A stretch of 64,000 nt of DNA from Parvibacter caecicola (GTDB taxonomy: Bacteria > Actinomycetota > Coriobacteriia > Coriobacteriales > Eggerthellaceae), in contig NZ_QIBY01000001.1 in the NCBI RefSeq assembly GCF_003725335.1, positions 186,001 through 250,000 of the forward strand, read 5' to 3'. A program made the translations under genes and the position numbers. A model generated the notes under the pieces. That model searched no databases, had not been told where the DNA came from, and saw nothing but the letters and a program-made list of their open reading frames with translations. Below are positions 55,574 to 63,159 of this stretch, in pieces. Positions within the stretch are counted from its first letter, which is position 1; each line of letters starts with the position of its first letter.

Positions 55574-56335
55574 TTATTCGGCGGCCACTTTTTCGATGAT
55601 GGCAATGGTATTCAGCACGCGGGGGTAGCCGATGTAGGGCACCATCTGGGAAATGACGTCGATGAGGTACTGGGGCTCGCGTCCCAGATTCAGGTTGCCG
55701 CGCACATGGGCCTCCACCTGCGGGTCGCACCCGCCTTGGGAAGCCAGGAAACAGAGGGTGGCAAGCTCGCGCTTGTCAAGATCCAGGCCGCCGCGGGTGT
55801 AGTAGTCGCCGAAGCAGTTGCCCGCCAGCCAACGACGGATATGCTCAGTGCTTTTGGGCTCGCGCTCCCAGTTGTCGCGCATCTCCTCGCCCCAGATTTC
55901 CACCTGGATGTCGTTACCCTTGCGCACGTGCTCGTCGCGGGTGGCGGTTTTCTGGGGGGGCAACGGCAACTTGATGGAGCGCTGGCGAAATACCTCGTTG
56001 CAGATGAGGATATAGGGCAGAACCCGGGAAAGCCCCAGGTAGGGCACGCCCTGGTACACCACTTCCTTCACCATGGAAGGGTCCACCCCCACTTCCAGAG
56101 CCGCCGGCAGCATGGTACGGAAGGCGTCGGCGCCATGGGAACCCATCAAAGCAGCCAAGATGGAAATGAAGCGATCTTCGTCGCTCACCACGCTGTCCCG
56201 GGGCACATCGCCAAAGGCAAAGTTCTCGAATATCTGGATAAACTCTGGATCGGTATGGGAAAGCGCAGCGTCGTGATGGCCGAACATCTTCCGCCGAAAC
56301 TCATCGGCGTCGCCAATGATGTCTGCGTGTGTCAT
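55574..56335 (-). CDS. Carboxymuconolactone decarboxylase-family protein, two tandem domains
   Basis: 253 residues with two CMD-like domains: one around DEDRFISILAALMGSHGAD (about 50-115) ending in VVYQGVPYLGLSRVL, and one around LDKRELATLCFLASQGGCD (about 180-250) ending in SQMVPYIGYPRVLN. The Cys-x-x-Cys of peroxidase-type members (AhpD) is absent from both, so I do not call it an antioxidant enzyme. In anaerobes these proteins are often annotated only by family. The ATG has AGAGGAGG upstream. It follows hyaD on the same strand after 128 bases. Confidence 0.8.
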   Translation of the reverse strand: MTHADIIGDADEFRRKMFGHHDAALSHTDPEFIQIFENFAFGDVPRDSVVSDEDRFISILAALMGSHGADAFRTMLPAALEVGVDPSMVKEVVYQGVPYLGLSRVLPYILICNEVFRQRSIKLPLPPQKTATRDEHVRKGNDIQVEIWGEEMRDNWEREPKSTEHIRRWLAGNCFGDYYTRGGLDLDKRELATLCFLASQGGCDPQVEAHVRGNLNLGREPQYLIDVISQMVPYIGYPRVLNTIAIIEKVAAE

Positions 56336-56463
56336 GAAAACCTCCTCTAACGGTTGACATCACGGCACAGCATACTAAGCCCAAAAGGGCCATCTTCGCC
56401 AAAAATTCACCAGTTACGAATCGGTAACTTGACCGCCGTCCGCCAAGGCGGAGTGCGGGACGT

Positions 56464-57012
56464 CTAAGCGCTCACAGCCTTCTTGCGCAGCGGGAACCCG
56501 TGGCGGTGCAGCTCTGCCTCCACGGTTTCGATCAGCAGTGGAAGGGCCGCATGGCACGGGGGCGTGAGCCCCATCACGTACTCGGCGGGCTCCATGTTCT
56601 GCACCTGCATGCCCACGCAAAAGCCTTCGGCTTCGTAGCCCAGAAGCAATGCGGCATCGAAGAGGTCCACCAGCGCCAAATCGTGCAACGACCGCAGGGC
56701 CCCGCAGTGGCGGGCCATGTCCTCGGGCGGGTAGCGAAACACCGTGCCCGCCGACTGGCCAGTGCCGTCCACGGCATCCACCGTAAGGATGAAATCGCAG
56801 CGCTCCACATAGGGCAGCATGTCCAGCGACATGCACCCCACGTCGAACAGCTGCACGTTTTCGGGAATATCGTAGAGCTTTTGCATCTCGTCAAAGGCGG
56901 CCGGGCCGATGCCCTCGTCCAGCATCAAGCGGTTGCCCACGAAAAACACCGCGGCGCTGCGGCGGGGGCCAGCGCTCCTCTCCCCTGCTGCCTGCCCGCT
57001 CACAACCGTCAC
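56464..57012 (-). CDS. hyaD: [NiFe] hydrogenase maturation protease
   Basis: Cleaves the C-terminal tail of the large subunit after nickel insertion. 182 residues from a GTG at 57012, which overlaps the stop of the gene upstream (GTGA); a second GTG three codons later is possible. The family pattern is present: FFVGNRLMLDEGIG (nickel-ligand Glu), VDAVDGTG (Asp) and SLHDLAL (His). The C-terminal part, with VMGLTPPCHAALPLLIETV, fits HyaD/HybD-type proteases. It is separated from hyaC by a terminator and a small membrane-protein gene. Confidence 0.85.
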   Translation of the reverse strand: MTVVSGQAAGERSAGPRRSAAVFFVGNRLMLDEGIGPAAFDEMQKLYDIPENVQLFDVGCMSLDMLPYVERCDFILTVDAVDGTGQSAGTVFRYPPEDMARHCGALRSLHDLALVDLFDAALLLGYEAEGFCVGMQVQNMEPAEYVMGLTPPCHAALPLLIETVEAELHRHGFPLRKKAVSA

Positions 57013-57455
57013 AGCGCCCCCAAACCGCGCATGGACAGGTTGTACCAAGTGGCCAAGGCCAGCACGGCAACGGCGCCAACAGCCCCTGCAACGGCCCAGA
57101 TGCGCTCCCGCTTCAAGTAGGTAGCGCGGCTCACCCCCAGCCGTTCGGCCCGATGGGCCGCCAAGGGTTGCGACACGATGCCGAACGCCACGCAGGAGCC
57201 CACCGTGACAACGCTCAGCAACACCGCCACCGAAACGGACAAGGGCGTGGGCTGCTGCACGGCGGCGAAAACGCAATTGTCCACGAATATCCACAGCGGA
57301 TAGTAGAGGAACGTGGCCCACATGCCATGGGCCGGGCCCCAGATGGGGGCCAGCAACAGGGCGCCCCAGTTCATGCGGGGCAGCCCTTCCATAAACTTCT
57401 TTTCCTGGGCAATCTGCTCGTCTGTGAGCCCGCCCGTCGCCGCTGCGTTCGCCAT
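57009..57455 (-). CDS. Small membrane protein in the hydrogenase locus (DUF2628-like)
   Basis: 148 residues. A short charged start is followed by FMEGLPRMNWGALLLAPIWG and WATFLYYPLWIFVD, which recall DUF2628-type proteins. About three or four membrane segments follow (about 40-62, 70-95, 120-140). The ATG has AGGAGC upstream. Its stop overlaps the hyaD start. Its link to hydrogenase function is only positional; a role in assembly or membrane attachment is possible. Confidence 0.6.
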   Translation of the reverse strand: MANAAATGGLTDEQIAQEKKFMEGLPRMNWGALLLAPIWGPAHGMWATFLYYPLWIFVDNCVFAAVQQPTPLSVSVAVLLSVVTVGSCVAFGIVSQPLAAHRAERLGVSRATYLKRERIWAVAGAVGAVAVLALATWYNLSMRGLGAL

Positions 57456-57520
57456 TCCGCTCCTGCTTCCTTCGCCAATTTTTCAGAAATTCTATCATGG
57501 GCACCGACGGCCCAAACGAA

Positions 57521-57545
57521 AAGGGCGCCCCAACGGAGCGCCCTT
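57521..57545 (-). terminator. Intrinsic terminator of hyaABC
   Basis: An 8-base-pair stem AAGGGCGC / GCGCCCTT with a 9-base loop, followed on the minus strand by TTCGTTT. It lies just after hyaC. Confidence 0.75.
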
Positions 57546-57569
57546 CGCGACTAGCAGTGCCTTAAGAAG

Positions 57570-58271
57570 TTAGCACTTCTCCCCGGCCTTCACGTCGTTG
57601 TCTTCGCCAACGATATCGTGAACGGTGGGGTCGTAGATCAGTCCGCCATGCTCCTTGTGGATGAACATCAGGGCAGTGGGAGCAAAGCCCTCGACGTTGG
57701 CCAGGTACACATGGATGAACATGAAGATGATGAAGACGTACATGCCGAAGTAGTGGATGATGCGCATCGACATCGCGCCGCCCACCAGGTTGGTGAGAGC
57801 GGCCAGCGGGGCCCAGTTCATGACCGGCGCCCACAGGCACAGGCCGGTGATGAACATCAGCACGATCAGGACGGGGATAAGCAGGTAGCTGATCTTCTGC
57901 GGCACGCCCAGCTTGGCTCCCAAGGGATGGGTCTTGCGCAGGAACAGGTAGTACTTAATCCACTCCAGCGCCTGATGGCGGTTGTCCGCCTGAGGCAGCC
58001 AGGTTTTGTAGTCCTTCACCTGCTCGCGGGTGCCGCCGGTGGGAGAGGTCTTCACGAAGAAAGCCGCCACCACGCGGAACACGCAGTTGAAGAACAGCAC
58101 GAAGCCGAACAGCAGGTGAGCGCCGCGGCAGATGCCCTCAAGGCCGCCCACGAAGGGGAAGTGAATGTAGATACCGCTGATGATCAGGATGATCATGGCC
58201 ACCAGGTTGATCCAGTGGGTGACCACGAAAACCATGGGATGAGCTTCGCGGTAGTGTGCAAGATGGGCCAT
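57570..58271 (-). CDS. hyaC: [NiFe] hydrogenase cytochrome b subunit
   Basis: Membrane di-heme cytochrome that passes electrons from the small subunit to the quinone pool. 233 residues with four membrane segments. Candidate heme-ligand histidines are in VVTHWINLVAM, RGAHLLFGF, IIHYFGMYVF and MFIHVYLANVEG, as in HyaC/HydC. It starts one base after the hyaB stop. Confidence 0.92.
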   Translation of the reverse strand: MAHLAHYREAHPMVFVVTHWINLVAMIILIISGIYIHFPFVGGLEGICRGAHLLFGFVLFFNCVFRVVAAFFVKTSPTGGTREQVKDYKTWLPQADNRHQALEWIKYYLFLRKTHPLGAKLGVPQKISYLLIPVLIVLMFITGLCLWAPVMNWAPLAALTNLVGGAMSMRIIHYFGMYVFIIFMFIHVYLANVEGFAPTALMFIHKEHGGLIYDPTVHDIVGEDNDVKAGEKC

Positions 58272-58272
58272 C

Positions 58273-59946
58273 TTACTTCACCCCCCAAGGATTGGTGACG
58301 GTCTCGAAGTGCTTGCCGGTGGAAGGCTGCGACACGTGCACGGCGCAAGCGGTGCAGGGGTCGAAGCTGTGAACGGTGCGCAGAGCGTTGATGGGCATCT
58401 CGATGTCGGCCACCGGAATGCCGATGAGCGCCTGCTCCAGCGGGCCGTGCACGCCGTCGGCGTTGATGGGCGCCAGGTTCCACGTGGACGGGATGATGAT
58501 CTGGTAACCGGTGATCTTGCCGTCCTTGACGTCCTCGTGATGATAGAGGGCGCCACGGGGGGCCTCCCAGAAGCCGGTGCCGGAACCGGTGATGGTCTCG
58601 GGCTCTTTGAAGTAATCCTCTTCGCCGCCCTTGATGGCCTCCATGAGGTCGTCAACCCACTGGCACATGAGGTCGGCGATGTAGAGGGTTTCCACCTGAC
58701 GGATGGCGGTGCGGCCCAAGGTGGACTGGAACGCGGACAGGTCGCCGCGCTGGGCGCCCAGTGCATCGGAGATGGTGTCCACACCGTCCACAACGAAGTC
58801 CACGCCCTGCAGGTACGCAGAGAACACGCGGGCCATGGAACCCGCCTCCATGGGCCTGCCGTCGTAGGCGGGGCACTTCACCCAGCTGTAACGGTCATTC
58901 ACATCGTAGCTGGTGAAGTCGGGCTCGGTCACGAAGTAGGGCGAGGTGTAGGTTTCAGAACCCTTGTACCAGGAGTGGCCCATGTACTCGGTGATGGAGC
59001 TTTCCTGCACGCTGGTAACCTTGAAGTTCTCATCGATGACGCCCATGGGCAGATAGCGGTTGCGCATCTGCTCCTCGTAGTTGGCGTAGGGCCATTTCGG
59101 ACCTTCGAAAACGCCCCAGGCAACGTAGCGGCCGCAGCCCTTGCCCCAGTTCAGGGCGTCGCCGTAGAACTGAGCCAGCACCAGGGTGTCCTGCAGCAGG
59201 GTTTCGTTGCACCAGGTGCGGATTTCCTCGCACATGGCCTTCAGGTCGTCCAGCTTCTGCTCGGTGGGCACCCACATGCAGCCGCCGGGGATGATGGTCA
59301 TCACGTGGGGCATCTTGCCGCCCAAGAGGGCCGACACCTCGGAAGCGCGGGCCTGCATCTTCAGCGCCTCAAGGTAGTGGGCGGTGCAGATGAGGTCGGC
59401 CTCGGGGGTCATGGTGTAAGCGGTGCCCTCGTCGGCGCCGAACCAGTTGCCGGAGAAGATGGACAGCTGGCCGTTCTCGGCGAACTTGGTCAGCTTCTCG
59501 GCCAGCGCGTAGAAGTCGGTGTTCATGGAAGTGCCCACCGCTTGGGCCAGCTCGTAGGTGTCCGGAATGTTGGCGTTCAAGGCGTTCAGCGGGTTCACGT
59601 AGTCCAGCGCCGCCAGGTTGTACAGCCACAGGATATTGGAATGCAAGAACTGCGCGCCCTCGATGAGGTTGCGCACGATGCGCGCCTTGTTGGAAATGGT
59701 GATGCCGTAGGCCTTGTCGCCGGCGATGGAGGAAGCGTGGGCGTGGGAAACCGGACACACGCCGCAGATGCGCTCAACAATTTGAGCAGCGTCTTCGGGG
59801 GTGCGATCCTGCACAACCAGCTCCATGCCGCGGAAGCAGCCGCCGGAAACCCAGGCGTCGGAGACGATACCGTGAGAGTCAACCTCCATTTCGACACGCA
59901 GGTGACCTTCGATACGGGTAATCGGGTCGATAACTGAACGGGTCAT
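58273..59946 (-). CDS. hyaB: [NiFe] hydrogenase large subunit
   Basis: Carries the NiFe(CN)2CO site. 557 residues. The first Cys pair is ERICGVCPVSHAHAS (about 60-74), the second is DPCTACAVH near the C-terminus. After this His comes a 20-residue tail (VSQPSTGKHFETVTNPWGVK) expected to be removed by HyaD. The start overlaps the hyaA stop (TAATG). Together with the Tat-exported small subunit this is a membrane-bound, group 1-type uptake hydrogenase facing out of the cytoplasm. Confidence 0.96.
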   Translation of the reverse strand: MTRSVIDPITRIEGHLRVEMEVDSHGIVSDAWVSGGCFRGMELVVQDRTPEDAAQIVERICGVCPVSHAHASSIAGDKAYGITISNKARIVRNLIEGAQFLHSNILWLYNLAALDYVNPLNALNANIPDTYELAQAVGTSMNTDFYALAEKLTKFAENGQLSIFSGNWFGADEGTAYTMTPEADLICTAHYLEALKMQARASEVSALLGGKMPHVMTIIPGGCMWVPTEQKLDDLKAMCEEIRTWCNETLLQDTLVLAQFYGDALNWGKGCGRYVAWGVFEGPKWPYANYEEQMRNRYLPMGVIDENFKVTSVQESSITEYMGHSWYKGSETYTSPYFVTEPDFTSYDVNDRYSWVKCPAYDGRPMEAGSMARVFSAYLQGVDFVVDGVDTISDALGAQRGDLSAFQSTLGRTAIRQVETLYIADLMCQWVDDLMEAIKGGEEDYFKEPETITGSGTGFWEAPRGALYHHEDVKDGKITGYQIIIPSTWNLAPINADGVHGPLEQALIGIPVADIEMPINALRTVHSFDPCTACAVHVSQPSTGKHFETVTNPWGVK

Positions 59947-61235
59947 TAGGACTGGCCTCCTCTCGTCTCATCCAGGGAAACAGCATGGCCGCAGTCCTTC
60001 TCGGCCAGCGCCTGACGCTCTTCGGGCGTGAGGTCGTACTTGCCGATGGACTTCTCGGGATGCTTGGCGTCCCACTTGCGGATCTTCTCAAACGGAGCAC
60101 CGCCGTCCATGCGGCCGGTCAGCTTCATGCCGAAGCCGTGCACCACCAGGCAGGCGGCCACGATGGCGGTAAGACCCACGCCGATGACGGTGGGCTGCAC
60201 CAGCCAGTCGCCGATGCGCAGGTCGCGCATGCGCTTGTAGAACGGAGTGTTCACCTGCACCCAGTTGTCGCCGGGGTTGGCCGGATTGGCCTCGCAGCAG
60301 CCGATGCAGGGGGCACCGGCCTGAACGCACCAGCTGCGACGGTTGTTCCACAGCACCACGCCGCAGTTCGACTTGGTCTGGGGGCCGCGGCAGCCCAGCG
60401 GGTACAGGCAGTAGCCCTTGGCCTCTTCTTCGGAACCGAACTTGTACACAAATTCGCCGTTCTCGAAGTGGCCGCGACGCTCGCAGTTATCATGGATGGT
60501 CTGGCCGAAGATGTCGTCGGGCTTGTTCTCGCTGTTCAGGCGGTCGAGAAGCAGGGAGACGTCCTTCATCACCACTACGTCCACCAGGATGGACATCAGC
60601 CACTCGGGGTTGGCGGGGCAGCCGGGCACGTTTACCACGGTGGCCTCGACGCCTACCTCTTCGAGGTACTGCTGAACGCCCATGGCCTGCGCGGGGTTGG
60701 GATGCGCAGCGCACCAACCGCCGTTAACGGCGCAAGAGCCCAGGGCAACAACGGCGTTGGCGCTCTCGGCGGCTTCCACCAAAGCGGAGGTGCCCACCTC
60801 GCCGGCAACGCGCAGCGCATTGCCCTCGAACGCCTTCAGCACCGCACCCTCGTACACAAGAATGTAGTTGCCAGCGGCGATGGTCTGAGCCTTGGCCTCC
60901 TCAACGGAATGGCCGGCAGCTGCAGAGAGGGTCTCCGAGTAGTTCAGCGAGATCAGGTCGAGAACAATGGCCCCCACGTCGGGGGTCTCGATCTGGGCGA
61001 ACGACTCGGTGCAACCAGTGCAAGAAGCGCCCTCGATCCAGATGACCGGGTACAGGGCCCCTTGCTTGGCGCCGATTACAGACTCTTCGAGCGCATGGGC
61101 AATGCGCGGAATGGCCATCTGTGACAGCCCGGCGGCTGCGGCGATGGACGCGCAGAGCCCCAGGAAGTCACGGCGGGTCACACCGCGAGATTCCAAAATG
61201 CTGTCGAAATCTGCGATCTTAGCCTGATTTTCCAT
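59946..61235 (-). CDS. hyaA: [NiFe] hydrogenase small subunit with Tat signal
   Basis: Holds three iron-sulfur clusters. 429 residues. The twin-arginine signal is VTRRDFLGL (about 18-26) followed by a hydrophobic stretch and IPRIAHA. The proximal cluster starts with EGASCTGCTES. Later cysteines occur in CERRGHF, YCLYPLGCRGPQTKSNCG, and CIGCCEANPANPGD. A C-terminal membrane anchor (about 365-390, VIGVGLTAIVAACLVVHG) is present, as in HyaA. AAGGAGGTG precedes the ATG. It is the first gene of hyaABC. Confidence 0.95.
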   Translation of the reverse strand: MENQAKIADFDSILESRGVTRRDFLGLCASIAAAAGLSQMAIPRIAHALEESVIGAKQGALYPVIWIEGASCTGCTESFAQIETPDVGAIVLDLISLNYSETLSAAAGHSVEEAKAQTIAAGNYILVYEGAVLKAFEGNALRVAGEVGTSALVEAAESANAVVALGSCAVNGGWCAAHPNPAQAMGVQQYLEEVGVEATVVNVPGCPANPEWLMSILVDVVVMKDVSLLLDRLNSENKPDDIFGQTIHDNCERRGHFENGEFVYKFGSEEEAKGYCLYPLGCRGPQTKSNCGVVLWNNRRSWCVQAGAPCIGCCEANPANPGDNWVQVNTPFYKRMRDLRIGDWLVQPTVIGVGLTAIVAACLVVHGFGMKLTGRMDGGAPFEKIRKWDAKHPEKSIGKYDLTPEERQALAEKDCGHAVSLDETRGGQS

Positions 61236-61572
61236 ATGTACACCTCCTTAAGGTGTCCTCGTCTCCACTTCATGCGTAGGCCATTCTCCACCAACAGGTA
61301 TCGGAAAAATTATGGAAAGCGCCCAATTGGGAACGGAAGGGGCGCCAATGGACAAATAATGTTACGAACTTTATACACCGTAACATATACGCTATATTTC
61401 GCCGTCACCCACGGTAAACCCCCTCTATATACTGGGGCTTCATAAAATACAACCCCTCTTCCCGCAGTTACTACCATTCGAAACCCCTTCAGCGCTTCCC
61501 TCTGCATTCAGATATATTTCAGCTATAGTAAAGAGTTATGTTTTCATCGAATCAGCGAGAGGAACCATCGCA
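61236..61572. promoter_or_regulatory. Divergent control region hyaA / pheA with operator-like palindrome
   Basis: A 337-base AT-rich gap without a gene. It contains a perfect inverted repeat ATGTTACG-N12-CGTAACAT at 61359-61386, whose spacer holds TATAAA on the minus strand. A second feature is AGCTATAGT (61522-61530) before pheA, a likely -10 box. The palindrome lies about 125 bases from hyaA and 190 from pheA. Confidence 0.55.
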
Positions 61573-62424
61573 ATGGCAGCAATTAGCAACAGCATCGCCT
61601 TCTTAGGACCACTTGGCACCTACACCCACGAGGCGGCGCTGTTCTTCGCCGAACGATTGGGAATCGAGGACCCCGATCTTGTGGCCTGCGCCTCTTTCGA
61701 CGAAGTGTTCGACTGCGTGGACCGCGGCCGCACCGCTTACGGCGTGGTGGGGAAAGAGAACTCGCTCGAAGGGCCCGTCACCGCCACGCTGGACAATTTC
61801 GCCTTCCGCTCCGGGGCGGTAATCTTAGGTGAGAAGGTGGTGGACATCCACCACTGTCTGGTGCTGCACCCTGACGCCCAGCGCGCCGACATCACTACCG
61901 TGGCTTCGCACCCCCAGGGGCTGGCTCAGTGCCGCCGCTTTTTGAACGAGAACCTGCCCGGCGTGGCCACCATTGCCGTGGCCTCCACCGCCGAAAGCGC
62001 GCGCATCGCCGCCGCCGACCCCTCGGTGGCCGGTATCGCCAACGCGCTGGCGGCCCAGCTGCACGGCGCGAAGGTGGCCCGCACCGACATCGAGGACCAT
62101 CTGGGCAACCAAACCTCCTTCGCCCTCATTGGCCGCCCCGGCAGCGCCCCACAGCTCACCGGGCCTCGCACGAAAACCTCCCTGGCGCTGTTCTTGCAGG
62201 TGGACCGCGCCGGCAGCCTGTCCATGATTTTGTCGGAGTTCTCCTACGCCGGCATCAACCTGTCCATGATCCAGTCGCGCCCCACCAAGCAGCAGCTGGG
62301 GGACTACATGTTCTTCCTGGAGTTCTTCGGCAACGTGAACGACCCAGCGGTGACAACCTGCCTGAACTGCCTGCGCATGAAGCTGCGCGAGGTGAAGGTG
62401 CTGGGCTGCTACCCGGTGGAATAG
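61573..62424 (+). CDS. pheA: Prephenate dehydratase
   Basis: Converts prephenate to phenylpyruvate in phenylalanine synthesis. 283 residues with no chorismate mutase domain. The catalytic domain begins IAFLGPLGTYTHEAA and contains VVGKENSLEGPV, SHPQGLAQCR and AGIANALAAQLHG. The usual T-R-F catalytic motif reads T-S-F here (NQTSFALIGR). The ACT domain (about 200-283) has AGSLSMILSEFSYAGINLSM and IQSRPTK, close to the ESRP phenylalanine-binding motif, so feedback inhibition is expected. Confidence 0.93.
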   Translation: MAAISNSIAFLGPLGTYTHEAALFFAERLGIEDPDLVACASFDEVFDCVDRGRTAYGVVGKENSLEGPVTATLDNFAFRSGAVILGEKVVDIHHCLVLHPDAQRADITTVASHPQGLAQCRRFLNENLPGVATIAVASTAESARIAAADPSVAGIANALAAQLHGAKVARTDIEDHLGNQTSFALIGRPGSAPQLTGPRTKTSLALFLQVDRAGSLSMILSEFSYAGINLSMIQSRPTKQQLGDYMFFLEFFGNVNDPAVTTCLNCLRMKLREVKVLGCYPVE

Positions 62425-62446
62425 GGGCGCAGGGCCCCGGCAGCGC

Positions 62447-63028
62447 CTAGCCTTGCAGCAGGTGCTCGCAGAGGATTTTCGCCCCGATGAGAATGAGCAC
62501 CGCACCGCCGGCCACGGTGGCCCCTTTTTGGAACTTGGCGCCGAAGTAATTGCCTATGACCACGCCGGCAAACGAGAGGCAGAAAGCGGTAAGGCCGATG
62601 ACCGCGGCCGCGAGCGCGATGTTCACCTGCAAAAACGCGAAGGTGATGCCCACTGCCAGCGCGTCGATGCTGGTGGCAACGGCAAGCATCAATAACTGCC
62701 CCAGCTGAAGCGGGGCGTCTTTCACCGCCGAGCACTCCCCCTCGCTGCAGCCTTCCTCATGGAAAGCGTCCCAGAGCATCTTGCCGCCGATGAAGGCCAG
62801 GAGCCCGAAGGCAATCCAATGGTCCACCGGCGTAACAATGGCGGCGAACTGACTGCCCAGGGCCCAGCCCGCCACCGGCATGAACGCTTGGAACGCGCCG
62901 AAGAACAGGGCGATCACCAAAGCGCGGCCCCAGTTCACCCGACTCATGCCCAGCCCTTTGCACACGGCAACGGCGAAAGCGTCCATGGAAAGCCCCACCC
63001 CGGTGAGGAATATGGCGGCAATGCCCAC
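62447..63028 (-). CDS. mntP: Manganese efflux pump MntP
   Basis: 193 residues with six membrane segments in two pseudo-repeats: GLSMDAFAVAVCKGL in the first and ATSIDALAVGITFAF in the second, the paired acidic motifs of MntP. A GTG at 63028 preceded by AAAGGAGG gives family length; an ATG ten codons upstream has no ribosome-binding site. A Cys- and Glu-rich loop (HEEGCSEGECSAV) lies between the halves. No yybP-ykoY (Mn2+) riboswitch is visible upstream. Confidence 0.9.
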   Translation of the reverse strand: MGIAAIFLTGVGLSMDAFAVAVCKGLGMSRVNWGRALVIALFFGAFQAFMPVAGWALGSQFAAIVTPVDHWIAFGLLAFIGGKMLWDAFHEEGCSEGECSAVKDAPLQLGQLLMLAVATSIDALAVGITFAFLQVNIALAAAVIGLTAFCLSFAGVVIGNYFGAKFQKGATVAGGAVLILIGAKILCEHLLQG

Positions 63029-63159
63029 GGCGCCTCCTTTCGCGCTGGTTAGTGCCATACGACGTGCAAGCATAGCACGGACCGCCCGCAGGCGCCGCGT
63101 CGCGGGCGGGCAGCAGCGGCAAAAAGCGGACGAGGGCCCGCAGGGGCGCCCGGCCCGGG

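Noticed and set aside
55574-56335. Assignment of the CMD protein as an AhpD-type peroxidase component
   Set aside because: Neither domain has the required Cys-x-x-Cys.
61310-61507. Minus-strand open frame of 65 codons upstream of hyaA
   Set aside because: No good ribosome-binding site; it spans the promoter and palindrome region.
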